This document shows, piece by piece, positions 8,435 to 17,248 of a stretch of DNA of 64,000 nucleotides. A program made the position numbers and the translations under genes. Under the pieces are notes generated by a model. It did not search any database, was not told the DNA's origin, and saw only the letters and a list, made by a program, of their open reading frames with translations. The stretch is from positions 1 to 64,000 of the forward strand of contig CANQBV010000004.1 in assembly GCA_947589595.1 (NCBI GenBank), read 5' to 3'. This stretch comes from an uncultured Clostridia bacterium (GTDB taxonomy: Bacteria; Bacillota; Clostridia; Oscillospirales; SIG627). The stretch's first letter is position 1. Each line of letters opens with the position of its first letter.

Positions 8435-8698
8435 TTACGACGCTTTGATCGATCCGTTTTCAATGGCCTCCAGCGTATCCAGATACGCATTCAGCGCAGT
8501 CCTGGCTGCCGGCAGCGCTTGTTCATAGCTGGAAACCAGCGTATCGTAATTGACGTCGGATCCGTTTGCGGTTTTGACGTTACCGCCGGAGCCGCCCCAA
8601 TCGCCGGTTTTTTTCTCGTCGCCGCTGCAGGCCGCGAGCGCCAGAGAACAAACCATCACCAGAGCCAGGAAGAGAGATAAAAGCTTGGTTGTCTTCGT
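8435..8698 (-). pseudogene. Internally deleted paralogue of the solute-binding lipoprotein
   Basis: The reading frame joins a lipoprotein signal peptide (TKTTKLLSLFLALVMVCSLALAAC, very close to that of the gene at 6542-8077) directly to the last ~55 residues of the same family (GSDVNYDTLVSSYEQALPAARTALNAYLD versus GSDVNYENLTSLYEARLNSARKALDTYLK). About 420 residues are missing. The codon at the expected start (8696-8698) is ACG instead of ATG, 8 bases after AAAGGA, and the next in-frame ATG (8659) lies inside the signal peptide. If translated it would be an 80-residue lipoprotein consisting of the C-terminal helical tail only. Confidence 0.75.
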
Positions 8699-8969
8699 GG
8701 GTATTTTCCTTTCATTAATATTAGGGGGGTCTATTCCAATTGTACAATGGAAAATCGATTTTTCATAGAGTTTTTGTGATTGTTACACATTTTCAGCGAT
8801 CGGCACAAATAACGCGCCGTGAATTTCGGCAAAACCCCAATCTTTCGTCGAATGAAATATGAATCATCTCAAAAATGAAAAAACGTAGGCAAAATCACAT
8901 TCGACTTTCGCTCATTTTCGCGTTCAGCCGCCATGAAAAGCCGCTTTCTTATCTCTGCAGGCGCCGGAT

Positions 8970-9407
8970 TTATTTGACGCCGGTACTGCCGAAGCCCCCC
9001 TCGCCGCGCACGGTTTCGGACAGCTCTTCGGCAAAAGAAAAGTTTGCTTTTAAAAACGGCGCGATTACCAGCTGGGCGATCCGTTCGCCGCGCTCAATCC
9101 TTTGAGGCCGGCCGGATTGGTTATAGAGCGCCACCATGATCTCTCCGCGGTAGTCCGCGTCGATCACCCCGACTTTATTGGCGGGCGCGAGCCCTCTTTT
9201 GCTGGCGAGCCCGGAGCGGGCGTAAATAAAACCGCCGTAGCCCTCCGGGATCTCCATGGCAAGACCGGTGTGCACAAGCTTCGTTTCGCCGGGGAGAAGG
9301 GTAAGCTCCTCTTTTTCGGCGGCGTAAAGATCCGCTCCGGCGGCAAAATCCGAGCCGTACTGGGGCAGCACGGCAAGCTCGGAAAGCTTTTTTACCTTAA
9401 TTTCCAT
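8970..9407 (-). CDS. dut: dUTP diphosphatase
   Basis: Trimeric dUTPase that hydrolyses dUTP to dUMP, keeping uracil out of DNA and supplying dTMP synthesis. All five family motifs are visible: AAGADLYA (1), ARSGLASKRG (2), GVIDADYRGEI (3), RGERIAQLV (4) and the C-terminal RGEGGFGSTGV (5). At 145 residues from ATG 9407 it has the family length. That start lies 5-6 bases after AAAGGAG and is preferred over the 16-residue upstream extension. Its 5' end faces the ABC exporter promoter in divergent arrangement. Confidence 0.96.
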   Translation of the reverse strand: MEIKVKKLSELAVLPQYGSDFAAGADLYAAEKEELTLLPGETKLVHTGLAMEIPEGYGGFIYARSGLASKRGLAPANKVGVIDADYRGEIMVALYNQSGRPQRIERGERIAQLVIAPFLKANFSFAEELSETVRGEGGFGSTGVK

Positions 9408-9524
9408 CTTTTTCTCCTTTTCGGGATTTTTTTCTTCCAGAAAATCATACCACAAATCCCCTTTTCGGTCAAGAAACGCCCCTCAAAATACGGCGTTTTT
9501 TCTCGAAAGTTTTCCGTTTTTCTC

Positions 9525-9553
9525 TTGACAAATCCCGGCAGGAGGGCTATAGT
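9525..9553 (+). promoter_or_regulatory. Promoter of the first ABC exporter operon
   Basis: TTGACA (9525-9530), 17-bp spacer, TATAGT (9548-9553). It lies between dut and the exporter genes and sets the exporter start downstream, at ATG 9669. Confidence 0.8.
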
Positions 9554-9668
9554 AATGGGCGGAAGAAACGGTTTTTCGCCCCACAAAAAAGGAGAACGCC
9601 ATGCCATTTTGATCCCGAACAGAACTCGCGGCAAACCGAGCAAAAAGCGAAAGGAACGACTTTGGACC

Positions 9669-11393
9669 ATGAAACGGCTCTTTCAATATTTAAAACCCGA
9701 TACCGCACTGTTAGCATTTACCCTGTTCATTAAGGTCATTGGCACCATGATGGACCTGGTGATCCCCTGGATTTTGGGAAAGATCCTCGACGAGATCGTT
9801 CCCATATGCACAAAGGAAAACCTCTGGCCCATTTTTCAATGGGGCGGGTACATGCTGATCTGTGCGGTAATTGCTTATTTCGGCTCCACCTGGGCCAACC
9901 GCAACTCCGCCAAGGTCGCCCGCAACGTGGTGGGCAAAATGCGCGGCGATCTTTTTGACCGCATCCTGCGCCTCTCCCCGCACCAGACCGATACCTTTAC
10001 CGTGCCCTCGCTGGTTTCGCGGATGTCGAGCGACACCTATTTTATTCACAACATGGTGCTGCAGACCATGCGCTCGGGGATTCGCAGCCCGATCCTTCTG
10101 ATCGGCGGGATCGTGATCACGCTCGCCATTGAGCCGGTTCTTTCCCTCTCTCTGATCGTGCTGCTGCCGTTTTTAGCCCTGATCGTCACACACATTTCCA
10201 AAAAGGGCGTCAAGCTGTACCGCCTCAAGCAGGAAAAGGCCGACCGTATGGTCGAGGTCGTGCGAGATAATTTTTCCGGCATCCGCGTGATCAAGGCGCT
10301 TTCCAAGGTAGATTTTGAAAAGGAGCATTTTCAGAAGATCAACGTCGAGCTCAGCCGGAGCGAGGAAAAGGCCGGCAAAACCATGGCCCGCTCCCATCCG
10401 ATCATCAGTATGTTTTTAAACCTCGGCATGACGATGGTAATTCTTTTGGGTGCTTTTCGGGTTCTTTCCGGGCACACAATGCCGGGACAGATCATTTCGT
10501 TCATGTCGTATTTTACCATCATTTTAAATGCGACCATCGCGATCACGCGCATTTTTACCGTCATTTCCAAAGGCGCTGCCAGCGCCGGCCGTATTGACGA
10601 GGTCATGCGCACGCCGGAGGAGCTTCTGGTGCAGGCGGCCGAACCGAAAAAAGAAGACGCGCCGTTTGTGGAATTTCAGGACGTTTCGTTTTCCTATAAT
10701 AAAACGATCCCGACCGTGGAGCATATCTCCTTTGCGCTGCGGCGGGGGGAATCGCTGGGGATCATCGGCGGCACGGGCAGCGGCAAAAGCACCATTATCC
10801 AATTGCTTCTGCGCTTTTACGATATCGATTCCGGCCGGATCCTTTTGGACGGGCGCGATATCCGCTCCCTTCCGCACAGCGAGCTGCACACACTGTTCGG
10901 CGTGGCGTTCCAGAACGATTTTCTGATGGCAGACACGCTTTCGGAAAATATCCGCTTCGCCCGCAGCATCGGCGGGCAAGAACTGGAAAAGGCCACCGAG
11001 GTCGCCCAAGCGGCAGAATTCATCTCTCAGTTGGAGGACGGCTTTTCCTATGAGCTCACTGCCAAGGGGCAGAACCTTTCCGGCGGGCAGCGGCAGCGCG
11101 TGCTCATCTCTCGCGCGGTAGCCGGGACGCCGCCGATTTTGATTTTGGACGATTCCTCCTCGGCGCTCGACTACAAAACGGACTCGAACCTGCGCGCGGC
11201 GCTGGCCGAAAAAATGCGGGAGGTCACGAGCATTATCGTGGCGCAGCGCATTTCCAGCGTGAAAAACTGCGATCACATTTTGGTGCTGGAGCAAGGCGCT
11301 CCCATTGGCTACGGTACGCACGAAGAGCTTTCGCAAAGCTGTGGCGTTTACCAGGAAATTGCGCAATCACAAATGGGAGAGCTGAACGCATGA
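9669..11393 (+). CDS. Heterodimeric ABC exporter, degenerate-site subunit (A)
   Basis: ABC transporter half: six-helix type 1 exporter membrane domain (residues ~1-300) followed by a nucleotide-binding domain. Walker A is GGTGSGKS and the signature LSGGQRQR is intact, but Walker B reads ILILDDSSSALD, with Asp where catalytic Glu is expected. That is typical of the degenerate-site partner in heterodimeric exporters (BmrC/D, TM287/288 type). ATG 9669 is chosen because the promoter at 9525-9553 excludes the longer in-frame extension and homology starts here (MKRLFQYLKP). It overlaps the next gene by ATGA, so the two subunits are translationally coupled. Substrate unknown: drugs, lipids or peptides are possible. 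Confidence 0.93.
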   Translation: MKRLFQYLKPDTALLAFTLFIKVIGTMMDLVIPWILGKILDEIVPICTKENLWPIFQWGGYMLICAVIAYFGSTWANRNSAKVARNVVGKMRGDLFDRILRLSPHQTDTFTVPSLVSRMSSDTYFIHNMVLQTMRSGIRSPILLIGGIVITLAIEPVLSLSLIVLLPFLALIVTHISKKGVKLYRLKQEKADRMVEVVRDNFSGIRVIKALSKVDFEKEHFQKINVELSRSEEKAGKTMARSHPIISMFLNLGMTMVILLGAFRVLSGHTMPGQIISFMSYFTIILNATIAITRIFTVISKGAASAGRIDEVMRTPEELLVQAAEPKKEDAPFVEFQDVSFSYNKTIPTVEHISFALRRGESLGIIGGTGSGKSTIIQLLLRFYDIDSGRILLDGRDIRSLPHSELHTLFGVAFQNDFLMADTLSENIRFARSIGGQELEKATEVAQAAEFISQLEDGFSYELTAKGQNLSGGQRQRVLISRAVAGTPPILILDDSSSALDYKTDSNLRAALAEKMREVTSIIVAQRISSVKNCDHILVLEQGAPIGYGTHEELSQSCGVYQEIAQSQMGELNA

Positions 11394-13165
11394 AACAGGA
11401 ACCGAATTCTCGCAAATACGCCGGGCGCAACGTCTACCTGCGGCTTTTCGGCTATCTTCTCGCCTTTCCCGGAACGGCGCTGATCGCCATTTTTCTGGTT
11501 TTCAGTTCCAATATCCTCGCGCTGATCGGCCCCGAGCTTTCGGGCACGGCGATCGATGCGATCCGGTACGATTTCGAAACGCACACCGCCTCCGTCGACT
11601 GGCACGTTTTGCTGCTCTATTGCTTCCTTATGGTGCTGTTTTACGTTGCCAGCGCAGTTTTATCGTTCATTCTTTCTACCCTGATGATCTCCTACAGCCA
11701 GAAGATCACCCGCAAGCTGCGCAAGGAGCTTTTCGATAAGCTGTTGGATATGCCGGTAGGGTATTTCGATCAGCTGCAGGCGGGCGACGTCATCAGCCGT
11801 ATTTCCTACGATATCGATACGATCAATACCTCCCTTGCCAACGACCTGTTGCAGATCTTCACCTCGCTGATCTCCGTGACGGGTGCGTTTATCTGCATGC
11901 TGCGCATTTCCTGGCAGATGCTGCTGATCTTTTTGGTGACGCTGCCGCTCTCGATCGGCTACACGGTGTGGAAAACCAAAAAGGTGCGGCCGCTGTTCCG
12001 TCGCCGCAGCGCCGCGATCGGCAATTTAAACGGCTATACCGAGGAAATGCTTTCCGGTTTGAAAACCATTAAAGCCTACGGTCGGGAAAAGCAGTTTTTA
12101 AGCCGCTACCAGGGGCAGAACCGCGAAACGATGGACGCCTATTACATGGCGGATTACCAATCGGCGTCTCTGGGGCCGAGCGTGAATTTTATCAGCAACC
12201 TTTCCATTTCCATTATCAGTGTCAGCGGCGCGTGCTTCTACGTTACCGGCCTTTTGAGTCCGGGCAGGATCTCCTCGTTTATTTTATACGGACGAAAATT
12301 TTCCGGCCCGATCAATGAATTTTCCAATATTTTGAGCGATCTGCAGAGCCTGCGCAGCGCCGCCGAGCGCGTGTTCTCGCTGATGGACGAATTTCCCGAA
12401 AAGCCCGACGATCCGGACGCGATCGAGCTTAGCGAGGTGCGGGGCGAGGTGGAATTTGACCACGTGAAATTCCGCTACACGCCCGAACGCGAGATCATTC
12501 ACAATCTTTCGCTCAAAGTGCCCGCGCAGAAAACGGTTGCGATTGTCGGGCCGACCGGCGCCGGGAAAACCACTCTTGTCAATCTTTTGATGCGGTTTTA
12601 CGACGTGCAGCACGGCCGGATCCTTCTGGACGGCGTACCGATCGAAAAAATCCGCCGGCGGGATCTGCGGCGCGCCTATACGATGGTGCTGCAGGAAACC
12701 TGGCTTTTCAACGGCACGGTTGCCGAAAATATTGCCTACGGTGCGGATAACCCCACCCGGGAGGAAATTGAAAACGCCGCCAAGGAGGCGGGAATTCACC
12801 GCTTCATTCTCTCGCTTCCGCAGGGGTACGACACCTATCTTGCCGACGGCGGCCTGAATATTTCCAAAGGGCAGAAGCAGCTTTTGACCATTGCCCGTTC
12901 CATGCTTTCAAAGGCGAAAATGCTGATCCTGGACGAAGCCACCAGCAACGTAGACACGCGCACCGAGATCAAGATCGAAAAGGCTATGCTGCGCCTGATG
13001 GAAAACAAAACCTGTTTTGTGATTGCGCACCGCCTTTCCACCATTAAGAACGCCGATCTGATCCTGGTGGTGAAGGACGGCGACGTCGTTGAAATGGGCA
13101 ACCACAAGGAACTGATGCAAAAAGGCGGCTTTTACGCCGAGCTGTACCGTTCGCAGTATCAATAA
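11390..13165 (+). CDS. Heterodimeric ABC exporter, catalytic subunit (B)
   Basis: Partner of the preceding gene. A six-helix membrane domain is followed by a nucleotide-binding domain with Walker A GPTGAGKT and Walker B LILDEATSNVD carrying the catalytic Glu. The signature is altered to ISKGQKQ. Together with the Asp-type Walker B of subunit A this is the complementary asymmetry expected of a heterodimer with one active ATP site. 591 residues. A paralogous pair lies at 43556-47110 with the same asymmetry. Confidence 0.93.
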   Translation: MKQEPNSRKYAGRNVYLRLFGYLLAFPGTALIAIFLVFSSNILALIGPELSGTAIDAIRYDFETHTASVDWHVLLLYCFLMVLFYVASAVLSFILSTLMISYSQKITRKLRKELFDKLLDMPVGYFDQLQAGDVISRISYDIDTINTSLANDLLQIFTSLISVTGAFICMLRISWQMLLIFLVTLPLSIGYTVWKTKKVRPLFRRRSAAIGNLNGYTEEMLSGLKTIKAYGREKQFLSRYQGQNRETMDAYYMADYQSASLGPSVNFISNLSISIISVSGACFYVTGLLSPGRISSFILYGRKFSGPINEFSNILSDLQSLRSAAERVFSLMDEFPEKPDDPDAIELSEVRGEVEFDHVKFRYTPEREIIHNLSLKVPAQKTVAIVGPTGAGKTTLVNLLMRFYDVQHGRILLDGVPIEKIRRRDLRRAYTMVLQETWLFNGTVAENIAYGADNPTREEIENAAKEAGIHRFILSLPQGYDTYLADGGLNISKGQKQLLTIARSMLSKAKMLILDEATSNVDTRTEIKIEKAMLRLMENKTCFVIAHRLSTIKNADLILVVKDGDVVEMGNHKELMQKGGFYAELYRSQYQ

Positions 13166-13197
13166 TCCTCAAAAAACTTTCAAAGGATTCCTTATTC

Positions 13198-14133
13198 ATG
13201 AAAAAATTTTTGGCCTTTTTTTATCTTGCGGCCGCGCTGCTCTTTTCGGGCTGTACGGTGGTAGAATCTCCCGAGCCGACCTGGCCGGAAGAAATTGTTT
13301 CCTATGAGGAACGCACCCAGATCGACTACCAGGATATCAGCGGCTTTGGCGTTGCCTTTTTTTCCGATCATACCTGCGCCGTTTCCGAGGTCAACGTGGA
13401 GCTTCACCCCGAACGTACGCTCGTTATCCCCTCTTCTTTCGACGAAGTGCCTGTCACGGAAATTTCCGAAAACTGCTTTTCCGGCTCGGAATTTGAGGAA
13501 ATCGTTCTTCCGGAGGGGCTGGAGCGAATCGGCGCCAACGCTTTTCAGAGAAGCGGAATCCGACGCCTTACCCTGCCGGACCGTGTTGCGGAAATCGGAG
13601 AAGACGCTTTTGACAACTGTCTGCAGCTGCAAACGGTAACCCTGGGAAAGGGTCTGCGCGTTTTGCCGACCGGGAGCTTTTATTCCTGCCTGGAGCTGAC
13701 GGAAATCAACCTTCCCGAAGGAGTCGAGGAAATCGGCGAGGAGGCCTTTGCCGCCTGTCCGAAGCTGAAAAAGGTAACGCTTCCCTCTACGCTGAAAGTC
13801 ATCGGCGCCTATGCGTTCTGGCATTCCGGCGCCGAGGATCTGCGGTTTACCATTCCCGATGGGGTGGAAGAAATCGGCTGCAGCGCCTTTGCCGGCACCG
13901 CCTGGCTGACGGCGCAGACCGAAGAATTTGTAATCGTCGGGAACGGCATCCTGCTCGCCTATCGCGGCACGGCCGAAAGGGTTGCGTTGCCGCCGGAGGT
14001 TCTCTATCTTTCCGACGCGTTTGCCGGCACGGCAGTAAAAGAAATCACCTCCTTTGAAAACCTGCGCGGTATTTGCGAAAACGCCTTTGAAGAAACGCAG
14101 ATCACAAATCCGCCGCGCGTATCTGAATCTTAA
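13198..14133 (+). CDS. Leucine-rich-repeat (BspA/LRR_5-type) lipoprotein
   Basis: Surface lipoprotein: signal peptide MKKFLAFFYLAAALLFSGC with lipobox LFSGC, then repeated ~23-residue units of the BspA type (LPEGLERIGANAFQRSGI, LPDRVAEIGEDAFDNCLQL, LPEGVEEIGEEAFAACPKL, LPSTLKVIGAYAFWHSG, IPDGVEEIGCSAFAGT). Such repeats form an extended solenoid used for adhesion or protein binding on the cell surface. It starts 33 bases after the exporter operon and could be co-transcribed with it. Partner unknown. Confidence 0.88.
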   Translation: MKKFLAFFYLAAALLFSGCTVVESPEPTWPEEIVSYEERTQIDYQDISGFGVAFFSDHTCAVSEVNVELHPERTLVIPSSFDEVPVTEISENCFSGSEFEEIVLPEGLERIGANAFQRSGIRRLTLPDRVAEIGEDAFDNCLQLQTVTLGKGLRVLPTGSFYSCLELTEINLPEGVEEIGEEAFAACPKLKKVTLPSTLKVIGAYAFWHSGAEDLRFTIPDGVEEIGCSAFAGTAWLTAQTEEFVIVGNGILLAYRGTAERVALPPEVLYLSDAFAGTAVKEITSFENLRGICENAFEETQITNPPRVSES

Positions 14134-14253
14134 GGCGAGGGAACTTTTAAAAAAGTCCCTGAAACCTCTTCAAAACTTTTCAAACGAAAAAAGGCTTCCT
14201 GTTTTGCGGCTTTCCCTTGTGGGAAAAGCGCAAGCGCGCCCTTTCTCCTATTG

Positions 14254-14297
14254 AAAAAAGGAGCTTGCAAAAACACTTTACAAGTTCCTTTTTTCTT
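14254..14297 (+). terminator. Terminator downstream of the LRR lipoprotein gene
   Basis: AAAAAAGGAGCTTG (14254-14267) pairs, with one mismatch, with CAAGTTCCTTTTTT (14281-14294). A T-rich tail follows. A weaker stem (AGGGAACTTTT/AAAGTCCCT, ~14138-14161) precedes it. Confidence 0.65.
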
Positions 14298-14324
14298 TTG
14301 ACGATAAAAGCTTTGGACGATCCC

Positions 14325-14612
<288 letters not shown>

Positions 14613-14654
14613 TTATCCCGACTTTCTTTCAAAATCAGATCAAAGCTCCCCTCT

Positions 14655-14683
14655 TGACGAAACGGAAATTCTTTGCCATAATA
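14655..14683 (+). promoter_or_regulatory. Promoter of the AraC-type gene
   Basis: TTGACG (14655-14660), 17-bp spacer, CATAAT (14678-14683), 30 bases ahead of the start codon. Confidence 0.7.
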
Positions 14684-14712
14684 CCCGTAGTACGAAGAAA
14701 AGGAGCGTTCCC

Positions 14713-15570
14713 ATGGAATTTCTTCCGCTGACTTTCCGCCCGAAAGACAGCTCGATCCAATACCTTCGGATCAATCGGCCGCAAGGATACCGCGCCCAGA
14801 GCTTTCATATGCACGATCTGGAGGAATTGCTTTTTATTACCTCCGCCTCCACGGTAGAGCTGGTAAGCAACGGCAAAACCTTTTTTGTTGCCACGCCGGC
14901 TTTGGTGATCCACCGCGCCGGCACCTATCACGAAACCGTCTCCAGCCGCCCGGAAGAGAAAGAATTCCAAAGCCAGGTGCTTTTTTTCCGTCCGGAAATT
15001 TTCTCGTTTCTGCCGGAAAAGCTCTCGCTGCAAAGCCTTTTGGCGCCCGACTGCCGGATTCTTCCTCTCACAAAAGACGAAACCGCAGATTTTGCCGCCT
15101 ATTTTGCGCTTGCGGAAAAAGAAACTTCCCAAAGCCTGCTGTTTTTGCTGCTGAGCATCCTTTTCAAGATCCGCCAGCTTTTGGAAAAAGGCCACGCGTG
15201 CGAAACCTTTTCCACCAAAGAGCGCTATATTTTCCGCGTGATTCCGTTTTTGATCGAGCATTTTTCCGAAAAGATCCCCATCGAAAAAATCGCCGAAAAA
15301 TTTCATATCAGTCCCGGAAAATTGAAAGCGGATTTTAAAAACATCACCGGGCAATCGATCAAAAATTTTGTTTTGGAAATCCGCTACCGCCACGCCGCCG
15401 AGCTTTTGGAGGAAGGCGGCGAGCTTTGCGATATCGCCTATACCTGCGGCTTTTCCAGCGAAAGCCATTTCGTTTCCTCTTTTCACCGCTTCTTTGGGGT
15501 CACGCCCGGCGTCTACCGGGAAAAGGCGTTGTCGCAGCACGACAACCGCAAAGACAGCCTCCATTCGTAA
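14713..15570 (+). CDS. AraC-family transcriptional regulator
   Basis: Regulator of 285 residues with an N-terminal cupin-like ligand domain (HMHDLEELLFITSASTVELVSNG..., residues ~30-110) and a C-terminal pair of helix-turn-helix motifs. The second carries the AraC signature ending in CGFSSESHFVSSFHRFFGVTPGVYR. The start follows AAGGAG by 8-9 bases. No sugar or virulence gene lies adjacent, so the target is unknown; AraC proteins with cupin domains often sense sugars or aromatic compounds. Confidence 0.92.
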   Translation: MEFLPLTFRPKDSSIQYLRINRPQGYRAQSFHMHDLEELLFITSASTVELVSNGKTFFVATPALVIHRAGTYHETVSSRPEEKEFQSQVLFFRPEIFSFLPEKLSLQSLLAPDCRILPLTKDETADFAAYFALAEKETSQSLLFLLLSILFKIRQLLEKGHACETFSTKERYIFRVIPFLIEHFSEKIPIEKIAEKFHISPGKLKADFKNITGQSIKNFVLEIRYRHAAELLEEGGELCDIAYTCGFSSESHFVSSFHRFFGVTPGVYREKALSQHDNRKDSLHS

Positions 15571-15573
15571 ACA

Positions 15574-15606
15574 AAAAGGACTTGCAACGAGTGCAAGTCC
15601 TTTTTT
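15574..15606. terminator. Bidirectional terminator between the AraC gene and the rnf operon
   Basis: AAAGGACTTGCA and TGCAAGTCCTTT form an 11-12-bp stem with A-run before and T-run after, between convergent genes. Confidence 0.85.
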
Positions 15607-15615
15607 CAGTTGCAT

Positions 15616-16260
15616 TCACACCGCGCCGACAGCGTCCAGCGCCGCCCAAATCCCCTCGGGATCGGCGTAAAAATCCAGGGTGGAAACCGTGGTGACAGCG
15701 CCGTTCGGAACGATTTTCCATCCCCCGTCCGTCAAAACAAGCTCCCAATCCAGCATGCGCGAGGACAAAGGAAAATCCCCTTCGGCGATTTCAGAGGTCA
15801 AAACGATCTGCGCCGCCAAATCCAGGCTGATATCCTTGCCGTTCAGGCTCTGTGCCACCAGTTCCTGCTGGATCCGCGGAATACTGTGCGCAAATACCTC
15901 GGAAGAATCCACAAACGAAAAGAGAAAAACCACCTTTGCGCGATCCCCCGTTACTTCTACCGACTGAATTTCAAAAGAGGATTTTTCAGAAGCAACGGCA
16001 AGATAGGTGTTGTAGATCGAAGAAATTTCCTGCACCGCCAAATAGGCGTCGAACTGTTCTTCCTCAAGACCGTAAAAATACAGCTCCCGCTCCTCGTCGG
16101 ATAAAAGAAGCAAGGCCTCTTCCGCGGCGCGGTCATATTCTTGCGCGGCCTTCAGAAAACGCTCCGCCACCTTCTGCGGCTCGGGTTTTCCACAGGAAAA
16201 AAGGCTGAAAAGCAAAAGCAAAAGCAGGCCGAAGCCCCCGAAACGAAACGCTTTTTTCAT
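15616..16260 (-). CDS. Lipoprotein of unknown function, last gene of the rnfCD operon
   Basis: 214-residue protein with signal peptide and lipobox (LLLLLLFSLFSC, Cys23), followed by an alpha+beta region (KVAERFLKAAQEYD... SVEVTGDRAKVVFLFSFVD... GGWKIVP) that resembles NTF2-like/DUF4878 lipoproteins in layout. It starts with an ATGA overlap on the rnfD stop, so it belongs to the same transcript. It lacks the FMN-binding S-G-A-T motif of RnfG, so it is not a disguised RnfG. Confidence 0.7.
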   Translation of the reverse strand: MKKAFRFGGFGLLLLLLFSLFSCGKPEPQKVAERFLKAAQEYDRAAEEALLLLSDEERELYFYGLEEEQFDAYLAVQEISSIYNTYLAVASEKSSFEIQSVEVTGDRAKVVFLFSFVDSSEVFAHSIPRIQQELVAQSLNGKDISLDLAAQIVLTSEIAEGDFPLSSRMLDWELVLTDGGWKIVPNGAVTTVSTLDFYADPEGIWAALDAVGAV

Positions 16261-17246
16261 GAAGGCGCCTTGTCTTTTTTTAACTTCGGCAAAAAACGCA
16301 GCCGATCCAGCAAAGGAGACAGCGCATTCATTATCAGCACCGCCACAACCGCCCCCTCCACCGAAAGGTCGGTTTTGCGCAGACAGAAAGTAATCAGCCC
16401 GCAGCCAAACCCAAACAAAAGCTTACCGGTTCCGGTGATCGGGGTGGTGCAGGGGTCCGTTGCCATAAAAATCACGATCAAAAAGAGTCCCCCGGAAAAA
16501 AGCTGCCACAGCATATATTCCCAGCGCGCCCCAAACGAAGGGAACAGGAAACAAAGCAAAGCCAAGGAGGCGAAAAATCCCACCGGGATGTGCCAGGAAA
16601 TAACGCGCTTAAAAAGCAGGTAAAGCCCACCCGCCGCCAGCAGCAGTGCGCTCACCTCCCCGATCCGTCCGCTGTAAGAGCCGGAAACCAGGTCGTACAG
16701 AGAAAGCCCGGTCGGAAACTGACCGTTTTTCAAAAAGCCCTGCGGAGTCACCCCGGCGGAAGCCGCCAGCACTTCTTCGGAAACACCGATCGAAAAGACC
16801 GGCAGTTGGGAAAACGGCTCCACAAAAGAAGTCATGGCAGCGGGAAATGCAAGCCGCAGGCACGCCCGCGAAGCTAAAACGGGATTCAGCATATTTTTTC
16901 CGATCCCGCCGAAAAGCTGCTTGAAAAGCACGATTGCCGCAAAGCTGCCCACAACCGGCATCCAAAGCGGAACACTCACGGAAAAATTCATGGCCAAAAG
17001 CAGCCCGGTCACAACCGCCGAGCCGTCGGAAACGGTGACCTTGCGGCGCAGGATCATTTGAAACAGCGCTTCAAAGCCCAGACAAAAGCCCACGCTCAAA
17101 ATACAAATCAAAAGCGCCCGCCAGCCGAACAGATAAACGCCCCAAACAAGCGCCGGTACCAAAGCCAAAATCACATCCGCCATGATCGTACGGGTGGAAT
17201 CGGGCTGATGCCGGTGCGGGGCGGATTTTACAAGAAAGGAATCCAT
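16257..17246 (-). CDS. rnfD: Electron transport complex subunit RnfD/NqrB-like
   Basis: Integral membrane subunit of the Rnf ferredoxin:NAD oxidoreductase, which carries covalent FMN and takes part in ion translocation. About nine hydrophobic segments are visible. Family landmarks are NMLNPVLASRACLRLAFP, an AGVTPQG segment where RnfD proteins attach FMN to Thr, ISWHIPVGF and MATDPCTTPITGTGK near the end. ATG 17246 is preceded by AAAGGAG and removes a 70-residue extension with no homology. Length 329 is normal. It lies 2 bases after rnfC. RnfG, E, A and B are not adjacent. Confidence 0.9.
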   Translation of the reverse strand: MDSFLVKSAPHRHQPDSTRTIMADVILALVPALVWGVYLFGWRALLICILSVGFCLGFEALFQMILRRKVTVSDGSAVVTGLLLAMNFSVSVPLWMPVVGSFAAIVLFKQLFGGIGKNMLNPVLASRACLRLAFPAAMTSFVEPFSQLPVFSIGVSEEVLAASAGVTPQGFLKNGQFPTGLSLYDLVSGSYSGRIGEVSALLLAAGGLYLLFKRVISWHIPVGFFASLALLCFLFPSFGARWEYMLWQLFSGGLFLIVIFMATDPCTTPITGTGKLLFGFGCGLITFCLRKTDLSVEGAVVAVLIMNALSPLLDRLRFLPKLKKDKAPS

Positions 17247-17248
17247 TT

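Noticed and set aside
9102..9668. Long N-terminal extension of the first ABC exporter subunit
   Set aside because: A TTGACA/TATAGT promoter lies inside it and exporter homology begins at ATG 9669.
15616..16260. Lipoprotein as RnfG
   Set aside because: It lacks the FMN-attachment S-G-A-T motif and RnfG length and fold features; it has a lipobox instead.
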